The notes under the pieces were generated by a model. That model saw nothing but the letters and a program-made list of their open reading frames with translations, did not search any database and was not told where the DNA came from. The position numbers were made by a program, and so were the translations under genes. A DNA stretch of 50,230 nucleotides from Acidobacteriota bacterium (GTDB lineage Bacteria > Acidobacteriota > Thermoanaerobaculia > Gp7-AA8), in contig QHVT01000031.1 in NCBI GenBank assembly GCA_003223645.1, forward strand, positions 1 through 50,230, in the 5' to 3' direction. Of this stretch, positions 16,847 through 24,527 are shown one piece after another (position 1 is the first letter of the stretch; each line of letters begins with the position of its first letter).

Positions 16847-18565
16847 ATGCCGCTCCTGCTGGGCACGGTAGTATTTGCCGCAATTCTGCTCGCCGCCGCC
16901 GGCGCGGGCACGCTCGTCGCGGGCTCGCGCTTCCCGCTCGCGCTCCGCTCCGCCCTCGGCCTCGCGGTTCTCGCGCACGCACTGTTCGTTCTCGGACTCC
17001 TCGGCTGGCTGCGCCCCGCGCCGATCATCGCGCTGTACGTCATCGCGATCGGTGGAGCGGCGGCCGCCCACGGCTGCCGAAATGTTCCGGCGCCCGAGGG
17101 CGGGCGCCGCTCCACTTCGTATCTGCCGCTCTTGGCGTTCTTCGTCCCTCTCTTCCTCCTCGCGCTGCATCCCCCGCTCGCATTCGACGAGACGCTCTAC
17201 CACCTCCCCTTCATCCGCGCGGCCGCGGAGTCGGGACGATTGCAGTTTCTGACCGGCAACCGCTTCCCCGTCTTTCCGCAACTGCACGAGCTGCTGTGCG
17301 TGCCGCCGTTTCTCGTCGGCGGCGACGTCGCGACGCATCTCGTGTCGCTCGCCGAGCTCGTGATCCTGTCCGCGCTCGTGTACGAATGGGGAGGCGCGCT
17401 CGCGACCGCGCTGCTCCTCGGCAGTCCGATCGTCCTCTACTTCGGCACCGTGTTGTACGTCGATACCGCACTCGCGCTTTTCGTCGCCGCCGGCTTCTAT
17501 TGCCTCGACCGCGAGCACGACGCGCTCGCCGGCTTCTTCCTCGGCAGCGCCTGCAGTGTCAAATACCTCGGCGGTTTCTTCGCCGCCGCCGCGCTGGTCA
17601 TTCGACGGCGCATGAAGTACGCGCTGTGGTGTCTCGCCGCAGCGCTGCCGACGACGCTCTGGATCTTTGCGTACACACGCGATCCGCTGTTCCCGTTCGT
17701 GCGCGACTCGTTGTGGCGCATCCACTTCGCGCCGGTCTCCCTCGGCGCGCGCATCGTGCGAACGCTCACGCTTCTCTGGAACGTGACGTTCGCGCGGCAG
17801 CACGTGAACTTCCAGCCGCCGGTCACGCCGCTGCTCATCGGAATCGTGATCGCGCTGATCGCGATCGCGCGCCGCGACCTGCGCGCGCGCATCGTCGCAA
17901 TCCTCTGCGCCGCGTACGTGATCGTGTTCGCGTTCCTGCCGCAGGACACGCGCTACCTCGTGCCGCTGCTTCCGCTGATCTGCGTCGCCGTCGCACAGAG
18001 ATTGTGGCGACCGCTGCCCTCAGCGGTCGCGCGGCGCAACGCGCCGCTGGCCGGCAAAGCCGGCGGTGCCGCTGAGGGCAGCGGCACCCACAAAGGTGAT
18101 GGAGCTTCAGCCATCCGATGGATCGCAATCGCACCCGGCGTGTTTTACATCGCGTATCGATTGGTCGTGATGGGATTGCCGCCCGTGAACGACGCGCAGC
18201 GCGACGCGGAGCTGCGCACGCGCGTGCCGGAATACGCCGCCGTCGTGCGCGCGGGCGACGATCGCGTGTACGCGTGCGGCGGCGAGCAGTTGAAGTACTA
18301 CGCGCGCGGATCGCTGATCGGCGACGAGAACGGACCGTTCGCGTACGGGCGCATTCTCGCGCCCGACACCGCAACGCTCGCGGAGCGGCTGCGCGCGATC
18401 GGCGTGCAGTCGTTCCTCGTCGCGAAGCGCGCGTGCAAACCGCCACGGCCGAACGGTGGGATGGAGCTCGTTTACGAAGACGCGTCCGCGCAGTTGTGGC
18501 GCGTGATGGCGTCGACGAGACCGCGCGCGCCGGATTCGAGCGGCACGAGCCAGCCATTGCCGTGA
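16847..18565 (+). CDS. Polytopic membrane glycosyltransferase (GT39/GT83-like)
   Basis: This 572-residue protein has about ten hydrophobic segments, starting with LLLGTVVFAAILLAAAGAG. A large loop after the second segment carries FDETLYHLPFIRAAAESG, the position of the catalytic acid in lipid-phosphate-sugar dependent GT-C enzymes (ArnT/PMT type). The C-terminal third is a soluble part ending in YEDASAQLWRV. It likely transfers a sugar from a polyprenyl-phosphate donor on the outer membrane face; the DPM1-GtrA protein at 33554-34660 could supply such donors. Two palindromic elements are embedded in frame, at 17052-17115 and 18004-18092, each in a loop between hydrophobic segments. Its last 94 bp overlap the convergent GT4 gene. 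Acceptor and sugar are unknown. Confidence 0.85.
   Translation: MPLLLGTVVFAAILLAAAGAGTLVAGSRFPLALRSALGLAVLAHALFVLGLLGWLRPAPIIALYVIAIGGAAAAHGCRNVPAPEGGRRSTSYLPLLAFFVPLFLLALHPPLAFDETLYHLPFIRAAAESGRLQFLTGNRFPVFPQLHELLCVPPFLVGGDVATHLVSLAELVILSALVYEWGGALATALLLGSPIVLYFGTVLYVDTALALFVAAGFYCLDREHDALAGFFLGSACSVKYLGGFFAAAALVIRRRMKYALWCLAAALPTTLWIFAYTRDPLFPFVRDSLWRIHFAPVSLGARIVRTLTLLWNVTFARQHVNFQPPVTPLLIGIVIALIAIARRDLRARIVAILCAAYVIVFAFLPQDTRYLVPLLPLICVAVAQRLWRPLPSAVARRNAPLAGKAGGAAEGSGTHKGDGASAIRWIAIAPGVFYIAYRLVVMGLPPVNDAQRDAELRTRVPEYAAVVRAGDDRVYACGGEQLKYYARGSLIGDENGPFAYGRILAPDTATLAERLRAIGVQSFLVAKRACKPPRPNGGMELVYEDASAQLWRVMASTRPRAPDSSGTSQPLP
17052..17115. repeat. GTGGAG palindromic element inside a coding region
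   Basis: A 64-bp inverted repeat runs from GTGGAGCGGCGGCCGC to GGCGCCGCTCCAC, the same family as 14635-14704, 19901-19968, 21706-21769 and 24453-24524. It encodes a Gly/Ala/Arg-rich insert (from GGAAAAHGCRNV to GGRRSTS) between two membrane segments of the glycosyltransferase, with no stop codon and no frame change. Confidence 0.9.
18004..18092. repeat. CAGCGG palindromic element (long form) inside a coding region
   Basis: Two self-complementary units, GCGACCGCTGCCCTCAGCGG at the left and GCCGCTGAGGGCAGCGGCAC at the right, flank an inner stem region. In reverse complement it matches the shorter copy at 27049-27102, with an extra inner hairpin. It encodes a Pro/Ala/Gly-rich insert in the loop before the last membrane segment of the glycosyltransferase. 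Confidence 0.85.
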
Positions 18566-19461
18566 GCGCGGATGCGCTCGGCCTGTGCGCCATGATCGAA
18601 CGCGATGACGCGCGCGCCGGCTTGCCACGCTTCAGACAACACGAGCGAGAAGGACTCCGGCACGATCGACGGAAGCACGACGAGTCCGATGCGATGCCGC
18701 GCGAGCAGCGACGGGAGCGTGCCGGCGCGGTAGTAGCCGTGGATCACGACGTTCGGCAGCGCGCGCAGCGGGCGGAAGAGATCGGCGTCGCCTCCGCCAA
18801 AGACGTGCAGCTCCGTGTCGAGCGCGCGCGCGATGTCGGGAAGAAGATGCGCGCCTTTGTGACGCTTCACCGCGCCCGCGAACGCGATGGCTTCGCCTGA
18901 TGGCGGCTGCGCTGATGGCGGATGGCAGATGGCGGGCTCGATGATCTCGCCCACCAGCGACGGAAGGATCTCGCGATGTTTCTCGAGAAGAAAGCGCGAC
19001 GGAAAGATGAGCGCCTGCGCTTCGACGAGCACGCGGCGCGCGAGCTCGCGATCGATGTCAAATAAGGTGAGATCGTGAATGCTGACGATGAGCGGAAAGC
19101 GCAGCAACTCTTCGAGCGGAGCGTTGCTCGTTCCTTCGAGATGGATCGCCTTTGCACCGGTGACTGTCATCGCTTCGGCAATCGTCGTGGCGCGACGGCG
19201 ATGTCCTCCGACGTCGAGACCGCCGGGATGCAGGAGCGCGACATTTCGCTGCCCGCGAAGGCGCGTCATCAGCTGAATTGCGACGCCTCCCGTGCGCGGA
19301 GCGATGCTGCTCGCAGAGAAAATCAGAATCTCCGCTTCGCTCGATCCGTGACGCATTCGCATCGCGATGTCCTGCGCCGCTTCTTCGATGCGCTCGCCCG
19401 CGCGGCGCAGCGCCGACGCGAAACCTTCGCCGCGAAGGACATTCGCGATCGCGCGGATCAT
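18472..19461 (-). CDS. Family 4 glycosyltransferase
   Basis: This 329-residue GT-B enzyme starts at ATG 19461, overlapping the stop of the upstream GT2-GT4 gene by ATGA, so it is co-translated with it. The acceptor half has LIFSASSIAPRTGGVAIQL and VSIHDLTLFD; the donor half has IAFAGAVKRHKGAHLLPDIA and LPSIVPESFSLVLSEAWQAG, the ExxxLxxxEAxA-type nucleotide-sugar motif of family 4. The open frame upstream of 19461 is Arg-rich shadow sequence and was excluded. A short tandem-word repeat (18899-18936) lies in frame at the linker between the two halves. The 3' end overlaps the convergent membrane glycosyltransferase gene by 94 bp. Confidence 0.88.
   Translation of the reverse strand: MIRAIANVLRGEGFASALRRAGERIEEAAQDIAMRMRHGSSEAEILIFSASSIAPRTGGVAIQLMTRLRGQRNVALLHPGGLDVGGHRRRATTIAEAMTVTGAKAIHLEGTSNAPLEELLRFPLIVSIHDLTLFDIDRELARRVLVEAQALIFPSRFLLEKHREILPSLVGEIIEPAICHPPSAQPPSGEAIAFAGAVKRHKGAHLLPDIARALDTELHVFGGGDADLFRPLRALPNVVIHGYYRAGTLPSLLARHRIGLVVLPSIVPESFSLVLSEAWQAGARVIAFDHGAQAERIRAHGNGWLVPLESGARGLVDAITRHNCADASS
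18899..18936. repeat. GGATGGC-type tandem-word repeat inside a coding region
   Basis: The word GGATGGC/AGATGGC is iterated (TGATGGCGGATGGCAGATGG). The same words occur at 20641-20671. On the minus strand it encodes a Pro/Ser/His-rich insert (CHPPSAQPPSG) between the two halves of a GT4 enzyme. Confidence 0.75.
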
Positions 19462-21443
19462 CGCAGCACCGACCGGTACACGTGCTCGATCTCCTCCGCG
19501 TGCGCGTCGACGTGCTTTGGCTCCGGCAGACGCGCGGACCATTCGTCGATGAGCGACGGCGTTTCGATCACGCGGCGCACGATTGCGCGCAGCGCGGCGG
19601 AATCGCCCGGCGGGAAAAACTCGCTCGCGTTGCCGGCCGACGCGATCACCGGAACACCGCACGCCATCGCTTCATGCGCAACGAGTCCGAACGACTCGAG
19701 GCCGATCGATGGAACGAGCAGCACATCCATCGCCGCAAACACGCGCGGCTTCTCTTCCTCGGTGAAACCCCGATGAATGTCCAGTGTGGCATCCGAAGGA
19801 TCGATGCCGCGCATCGCTTCCACCGCGATGTGCAGGCCTTTATGCGGCGCATTCGAGCCGACGTAGCCGAAGCGGATCGGCCGGCGTGCGCTCGTGTCTG
19901 GTGGAGCGGCGGCCGCTTCGGCCGCCGATCGTCGCGAAAACCGGCGCCCGAAGCGGGCGCCGCTCCACAGGATCGGTTCGATTGCCACGCCGTACGGAAT
20001 CACGTGAAACGGCGTCGAGCGCGGAACGACGTTCGCGTAGTCGTCGCGAATCGCGTTCGTGCCGGCGATGAACACATCGGCGGTTGCGAGCGCGGCTCGC
20101 GCCGCTCGCCTCCGCAGCGCGTGCATCAGACCGTTCATCGCAGGCACGCGCGTCAGCGTCACGCAGCGCGCGCACTTTGCGGGCGAAGGTCCGTCGCAGC
20201 GATTGCCGTCGCGATCGAAGCGATTCACGCGCGCGCAGACGAACCACCAGTCCTGAATCTGCATCACGATCGGGATGCCGAGGCGCTTGGCGACGTGTGC
20301 GAGTGAGAAGGTGTGGCCGGCGAGGTGGTGCACGTGCAGCAACTGCGGACGCTCCCCGGTCAGAAACTTCTCGAAGTCGCGCTCCAGCGCACGATCGCGA
20401 ATCGCGTTGCGCCGCAGCGGATCGCGCGCGGTGAAGTGATTCGTCACGATGCGCACGCGCGCGCCGCCGTCATCCAGCTCGACGGCCTCGCGTTCCCCGC
20501 GCGCCGGATCAGCACCGCGCGTGTACACCGCGACGTGATGATTTTCACGTTGCCTTTGAACGAGCCAATAGGCGTACAGCTCCGTGCCGGCGTGTTGGAA
20601 CGGCGGCCAGCCGTGGACGAGATGCGCGATGCGCAATCCGGATGGCGGATGGCGGATGGCAGATGCCATCCGTGCAGCCGCAATGCGCGCGCGCACCTCC
20701 GCCAGCGGATCGCGCTTCATGAACTCCGCGATCATCGCCGTGTAGCGCCGCGGCAATTTCGCTCTCGCGCGTCGCTGGCGCTCCGCTCGCGAGTTGCCGA
20801 AGCTGCGGTGGCCGGCGTGGTAGATGAACGTCGCGTCGTCGGCAATGTGCAGCCAGCCGCGATCGAGCGCGCGCAGGCAGAACTCGTTCTCTTCGCCGTA
20901 GCCATCCGCGAAGCGCTTCGCGTCGAAGAGGCCGATGTCATCGAGCAGCGCACGGCGGATGTAGAGACAGAAGCCGACACCGGTCGGAATGCGCGGGTAG
21001 CTGCGCATCGACACGCGCTCGACGCGCTCCGCGAACGATGCGATGTCTGGAATCAGGTTCTCTTCGAATGCGCGCGGCACCGAGCAGAGCGTCGCGTTGT
21101 TCGAGAGCGGCGTAACGGTGCCGATGTCCTCGTGCGAATACGCGGCATCGATCAACTTCTCGATCCATCGCGGCGTCACGATCGTGTCGCTATTGAGCAG
21201 CACGACGTCGCGCGTCGACTCGGCGATCCCGCGATTGACGCTCGCGGCAAACCCGATGCGTCGTTCGTTTTGAAGAATGGTCCAGGCAGGCAGGCTCGGA
21301 AGCTCCTGCGGGCCATCGATCACGAGGATCACTCGATGCGTTTCGAGATCCGTGTGTGCGGCGACGCTCGCGATGCAGTCGCGCAATTCGTCCGCCGCCC
21401 CGTAAATGGGAATGATGATGTCTACCGCTCGTGGCACGGACAC
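19458..21443 (-). CDS. GT2-GT4 fusion glycosyltransferase
   Basis: This 661-residue protein fuses two enzymes. Residues 1-265 are a GT2 domain (DIIIPIYGAADELRDCIASV, then LLNSDTIVTPRWIEKLI, and DGYGEENEFCLRA with the catalytic acidic pair). From about residue 275 a GT4 domain begins (RIAHLVHGWPPFQHAGTELY), with RFGYVGSNAPHKGLHIAVEA and GLESFGLVAHEAMACGVPVI as the donor site. A CxxxC cluster (RCDGPSPAKCARCVTL) sits mid-domain. The start is GTG 21443. Palindromic inserts lie exactly at the GT2-GT4 linker (20641-20671) and between the two halves of the GT4 domain (19901-19968). It is the first gene of a two-gene operon with the downstream GT4. The product would add two successive sugars to a glycan. 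Confidence 0.9.
   Translation of the reverse strand: MSVPRAVDIIIPIYGAADELRDCIASVAAHTDLETHRVILVIDGPQELPSLPAWTILQNERRIGFAASVNRGIAESTRDVVLLNSDTIVTPRWIEKLIDAAYSHEDIGTVTPLSNNATLCSVPRAFEENLIPDIASFAERVERVSMRSYPRIPTGVGFCLYIRRALLDDIGLFDAKRFADGYGEENEFCLRALDRGWLHIADDATFIYHAGHRSFGNSRAERQRRARAKLPRRYTAMIAEFMKRDPLAEVRARIAAARMASAIRHPPSGLRIAHLVHGWPPFQHAGTELYAYWLVQRQRENHHVAVYTRGADPARGEREAVELDDGGARVRIVTNHFTARDPLRRNAIRDRALERDFEKFLTGERPQLLHVHHLAGHTFSLAHVAKRLGIPIVMQIQDWWFVCARVNRFDRDGNRCDGPSPAKCARCVTLTRVPAMNGLMHALRRRAARAALATADVFIAGTNAIRDDYANVVPRSTPFHVIPYGVAIEPILWSGARFGRRFSRRSAAEAAAAPPDTSARRPIRFGYVGSNAPHKGLHIAVEAMRGIDPSDATLDIHRGFTEEEKPRVFAAMDVLLVPSIGLESFGLVAHEAMACGVPVIASAGNASEFFPPGDSAALRAIVRRVIETPSLIDEWSARLPEPKHVDAHAEEIEHVYRSVLR
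19901..19968. repeat. GTGGAG palindromic element inside a coding region
   Basis: A 68-bp inverted repeat bounded by GTGGAGCGGCGGCCGC and GGGCGCCGCTCCAC. On the minus strand it reads in frame as an Arg/Ala-rich insert (LWSGARFGRRF and onward) between the acceptor and donor halves of the GT4 domain. Confidence 0.9.
20641..20671. repeat. GGATGGC-type tandem-word repeat inside a coding region
   Basis: GGATGGC is iterated four times, then inverts at GATGCCATCC, so the end can pair back. On the minus strand it encodes ASAIRHPPSG at the junction between the GT2 and GT4 domains. Confidence 0.75.
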
Positions 21444-21705
21444 GATTGTAGATTCGCTCTACCCGAGCCCGCACCCGGTGCCGGGTGCCGGGTGCCGAGT
21501 GCCGGGTGCTGAGTAACAGAGCATCTAACTCAGCACCCAGCACTCGGCACCCAGCACTCAGGCCCGCTTCCGCGCCCGGGGTGGGGGAACGTAGTCGGTT
21601 CACTCGCCGCCCACCCCGGGCGCGGAAGCGGGCGCGGGCGCGGGCGCGGGCGCGGGGCTGCGTAGCGATGCGGCGTCCTCGACAGTCACGCTCGTTGCCG
21701 CTACT
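21444..21705. repeat. Two consecutive long hairpins plus GCGGGC tandem repeat
   Basis: This spacer holds no gene. A first hairpin (about 21481-21560) has arms made of a 7-bp word (CGGGTGC/CGAGTGC) and its inner 23 bp pair with one mismatch around a 13-nt loop. A second hairpin has perfect 24-bp arms (21562-21585 and 21610-21633) separated by 24 nt. It runs into a GCGGGC hexamer tandem repeat (about 21627-21655). Any promoter for the cytochrome gene must lie in or between these structures. Confidence 0.85.
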
Positions 21706-21769
21706 GTGGAGCGGCGCCCGCCCTCGGGCGCCGGGACGATTCGGCGGCCGAGGGCGGCCGCCGCTCCAC
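21706..21769. repeat. GTGGAG palindromic element in the leader of the cytochrome gene
   Basis: A 64-bp inverted repeat from GTGGAGCGGCGCCCGC to GGCCGCCGCTCCAC, ending 21 bp before the ATG of the P460/multiheme gene. It would sit in the 5' leader just upstream of the ribosome binding site. Confidence 0.88.
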
Positions 21770-21790
21770 TCTGAGAAAAGAGGATCAACG

Positions 21791-24448
21791 ATGCGCATCG
21801 CCCGGGTGTTCGTCGCTCTCTGTACGCTCGTCCTCGCATTGCACGCGTCCGCCGTCTGCCGCGCCGCGGGGCCGGAGGCGGATGTGCCGAGGCCGAGCAG
21901 CGTGCCGCCGGAGAAACTCGGCGAGTATGAAACGCAACTTCTGAAGTGGCTGCAGACCGGCAGTTACGCCAAGTGGTGCGGCGACAAGGCGATCCGCGAC
22001 ACCGGTCCGTGGATCAACGACATCTATTACGGCACGCACAAAGCCGCGCGCGTCTACTACTCACCCGCGGTGATGCGCTGGCTCACGAGCGGACGCAAAG
22101 GCGTGATCGAAGACGGCGCGATGATCATCAAGGAAGGGATTCGTCCGCCGGCCGCGCGCTACGAAACGAATCCGCCGCCGCCGGTCACCGACTGGACGAT
22201 CATGATCCGCGACTCGAAGGGCTCGGCGGACGGATGGTTCTGGGCGGAACTGTTCGACGAGATGGTGCCGGACAATCATCAGTATCCGTTCGCCTATCCC
22301 AACGCCGGCTTCGGACTCTATTGCACGCGCTGCCACGGATCGGCGGAAAAGGAGCTGACGTTCTCGTCGATCAACAACATCAAGGGATTTCCGGGCGAGT
22401 TCCTCACCTTCCGCGTCGACGACTCGTGGCGCGACGGCGACAAGGAGACGGCGCATCACCACGATCCGGCGATGCAGCTCGCGCCGCCCGCGCCGGTCGT
22501 CGCGCCGAATCCGGAGTTCCTGCAGACGTTCCGCGCGATCGCGCCCGTCCTCGCGAATCAGGTACAGCGCATTCCGAACGAAACGTGGGACGCCATCCCG
22601 GCGTCGCCGCACAAGCCGGACATGTTCCTGACGTCGAATCAATGCGAGAGCTGCCACGCCGCGGCGAACGGCGTGTTCGGTCCGACGATGTTTCTGCCGA
22701 CCGCGAACGGCGGCATCAACGTGTCGGAGTTCACGGAGTGGCGCTGGTCGCCGATGGGACTCGCCGGACGCGATCCGATTTTCTACGCGCAGCTCGACAG
22801 CGAGCTGACGTACGCCGACTCGCTGACGGATGAAGCGAAGCGCAAAGAGCTGCGCAAGGAGATCCTCAACACCTGCTTCCGCTGCCACGGCGTGATGGGC
22901 AAGCGGCAGCTCGACATCGATCATCCCGGCGAGAATTTCGTCCTCGACTTCATCCTCGCCACCGGCAGCATGCCCGGTGCAAAGTACGGCGCACTCTCCC
23001 GCGACGGCATCAGCTGCGCGTCGTGCCACCACATCCGCCGCGACGAGATTCCGCCCGGTTTCAAGGGCACTCCGCTCGAATACTTCCTCGAGCACTCCAT
23101 CACCGGCCTTTTTCAAACCGGTCCCGCCGACGAGCTGTTCGGTCCGTTCAAAGACAACGAGATCACCACCGTCCCGATGGATCACTCGCTCGGCATCAAG
23201 CCGAAGTTCAACGACTACGTGAAGAGCTCGCGCATGTGCGGGCATTGCCACACGATCAACCTGCCGGTCGTCGACAGTCCGAAGCCGGGCATGCATTCGA
23301 TCGAGCAGGCGACGTATCTGGAGTGGCTGAACAGCGCGTATCAAAACGAGTTCGGCAAACCGGGACCGAAGGCGAAGACGTGTCAGGACTGCCACATGCC
23401 CGGCCACTTCGAGAGCGCGACGGAGAAGGTGAACGCGGACCCGATTCAAACGCGCATCGCCATCGTGCAGGACGACACGTATCCCGCCGCCGAACATCGT
23501 GCGACGCTCGAAGACGTGCGCGTCCGCTTCCGCGAGTCGGGTTTCGGGCGCCACGAGCTCCTCGGCATGAACGCGTTCCTTCTCATGATGTTCAACGAGT
23601 TCAACGACATCCTTGGCGTGCGCAAGTCCGACTACATGACCGGCCGCTCCGACGCGCTCGACCGCGCGATTCAGAATCTCGTTCGCCAGGCGCGCAACGA
23701 CAGCGCGACCGTGAAGACCGACATGTCGATCGACGCCGCGAAGAACCTCACCGCCAACGTGACGGTCACGAACATGACCGGCCACCGCTTCCCGAGCGGC
23801 GTCGGATTCCGGCGTCTGTTCATCGAGCTGCTCGTCGTCGAGAACCAGGATGAGCGCGAGCGCGTCGTCTGGAGCTCCGGCCGCACGAACGGAGTCGGCG
23901 TGATCGTCGACGCCGAGGGACGTCCGCTGCCGACGGAGTTCATGCAAGACAATTCGTACCAGCCGCACCACGAAGTCATCACGTCCGACGACCAGGTGCA
24001 GATCTACGAAGAGCTCACGCGCGACGCCGACGGAAATCTCACCACGAGCTTCATCCGCCGCGACGAAGAAGTGAAAGACAACCGTCTGCTCCCGTTAGGC
24101 TGGACCGAACAAGGCCCCGACTCGTCCCTCAACGGCGAGTTCCTCCACGCGACGTTCCCCAAAGGAAACGCGGCGAACGACCCCGACTACAAAAACGGCA
24201 AAGGCTCCGACATCGTCACGTACAAAGTCGCGCTCCCGGCCGACGTGAACCCGAAAAACGTCAGCGTGCGCGCCACGCTCTACTACCAGATCATTCCGCC
24301 GTACTACCTCAACCAGCGCTTCACCGGCGGCAAAGGCGACGCAACGAAGCGGCTGTTCTACTTGACGTCGAACCTGAACCTGCGCGGCACGCCGCTGGAC
24401 GGATGGAAGATTCGGATCGCGGGGGCGGTGGCCGGGACGGCTCCGTGA
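21791..24448 (+). CDS. Exported cytochrome P460 domain fused to a multiheme c protein
   Basis: The 885-residue protein starts at ATG 21791 with AAGAGG 7 nt upstream; the frame is open further upstream only through repeats. A signal peptide (VFVALCTLVLALHASA) precedes a cytochrome P460-like domain (residues about 60-200: GVIEDGAMIIKEGIRPP, WTIMIRDSKG, and the closing heme motif CTRCH). Five more heme motifs follow: CESCH, CFRCH, CASCH, CGHCH and CQDCH, with first cysteines at residues 178, 285, 362, 409, 483 and 531. The last 300 residues have no heme motif and look like beta-sandwich (VTVTNMTGHRFPSGVGFRRL). P460 cytochromes oxidise hydroxylamine or NO; whether this one does is unknown. It acts in the periplasm or at the cell surface. 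No redox partner is encoded nearby. Confidence 0.9.
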   Translation: MRIARVFVALCTLVLALHASAVCRAAGPEADVPRPSSVPPEKLGEYETQLLKWLQTGSYAKWCGDKAIRDTGPWINDIYYGTHKAARVYYSPAVMRWLTSGRKGVIEDGAMIIKEGIRPPAARYETNPPPPVTDWTIMIRDSKGSADGWFWAELFDEMVPDNHQYPFAYPNAGFGLYCTRCHGSAEKELTFSSINNIKGFPGEFLTFRVDDSWRDGDKETAHHHDPAMQLAPPAPVVAPNPEFLQTFRAIAPVLANQVQRIPNETWDAIPASPHKPDMFLTSNQCESCHAAANGVFGPTMFLPTANGGINVSEFTEWRWSPMGLAGRDPIFYAQLDSELTYADSLTDEAKRKELRKEILNTCFRCHGVMGKRQLDIDHPGENFVLDFILATGSMPGAKYGALSRDGISCASCHHIRRDEIPPGFKGTPLEYFLEHSITGLFQTGPADELFGPFKDNEITTVPMDHSLGIKPKFNDYVKSSRMCGHCHTINLPVVDSPKPGMHSIEQATYLEWLNSAYQNEFGKPGPKAKTCQDCHMPGHFESATEKVNADPIQTRIAIVQDDTYPAAEHRATLEDVRVRFRESGFGRHELLGMNAFLLMMFNEFNDILGVRKSDYMTGRSDALDRAIQNLVRQARNDSATVKTDMSIDAAKNLTANVTVTNMTGHRFPSGVGFRRLFIELLVVENQDERERVVWSSGRTNGVGVIVDAEGRPLPTEFMQDNSYQPHHEVITSDDQVQIYEELTRDADGNLTTSFIRRDEEVKDNRLLPLGWTEQGPDSSLNGEFLHATFPKGNAANDPDYKNGKGSDIVTYKVALPADVNPKNVSVRATLYYQIIPPYYLNQRFTGGKGDATKRLFYLTSNLNLRGTPLDGWKIRIAGAVAGTAP

Positions 24449-24452
24449 ACCT

Positions 24453-24524
24453 GTGGAGCGGCGGCCGCTCTCGGCCGCCGACCTCTCGCGAGGAAACCGG
24501 CGGCCGAAGCGGCCGCCGCTCCAC
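24453..24524. repeat. GTGGAG palindromic element between convergent genes
   Basis: A 72-bp inverted repeat (GTGGAGCGGCGGCCGC to GGCCGCCGCTCCACAG) occupies almost the whole 79-bp gap between the cytochrome gene and the ATP sulfurylase gene, which converge here. It could act as a two-way terminator without a T-run; that is inference. Confidence 0.88.
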
Positions 24525-24527
24525 AGG

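Noticed and set aside
16814-17803. N-terminal extension of the GT4 enzyme to 719 residues
   Set aside because: The added part is antisense to the membrane glycosyltransferase and is Arg/Glu-rich, typical of a shadow frame in GC-rich DNA.
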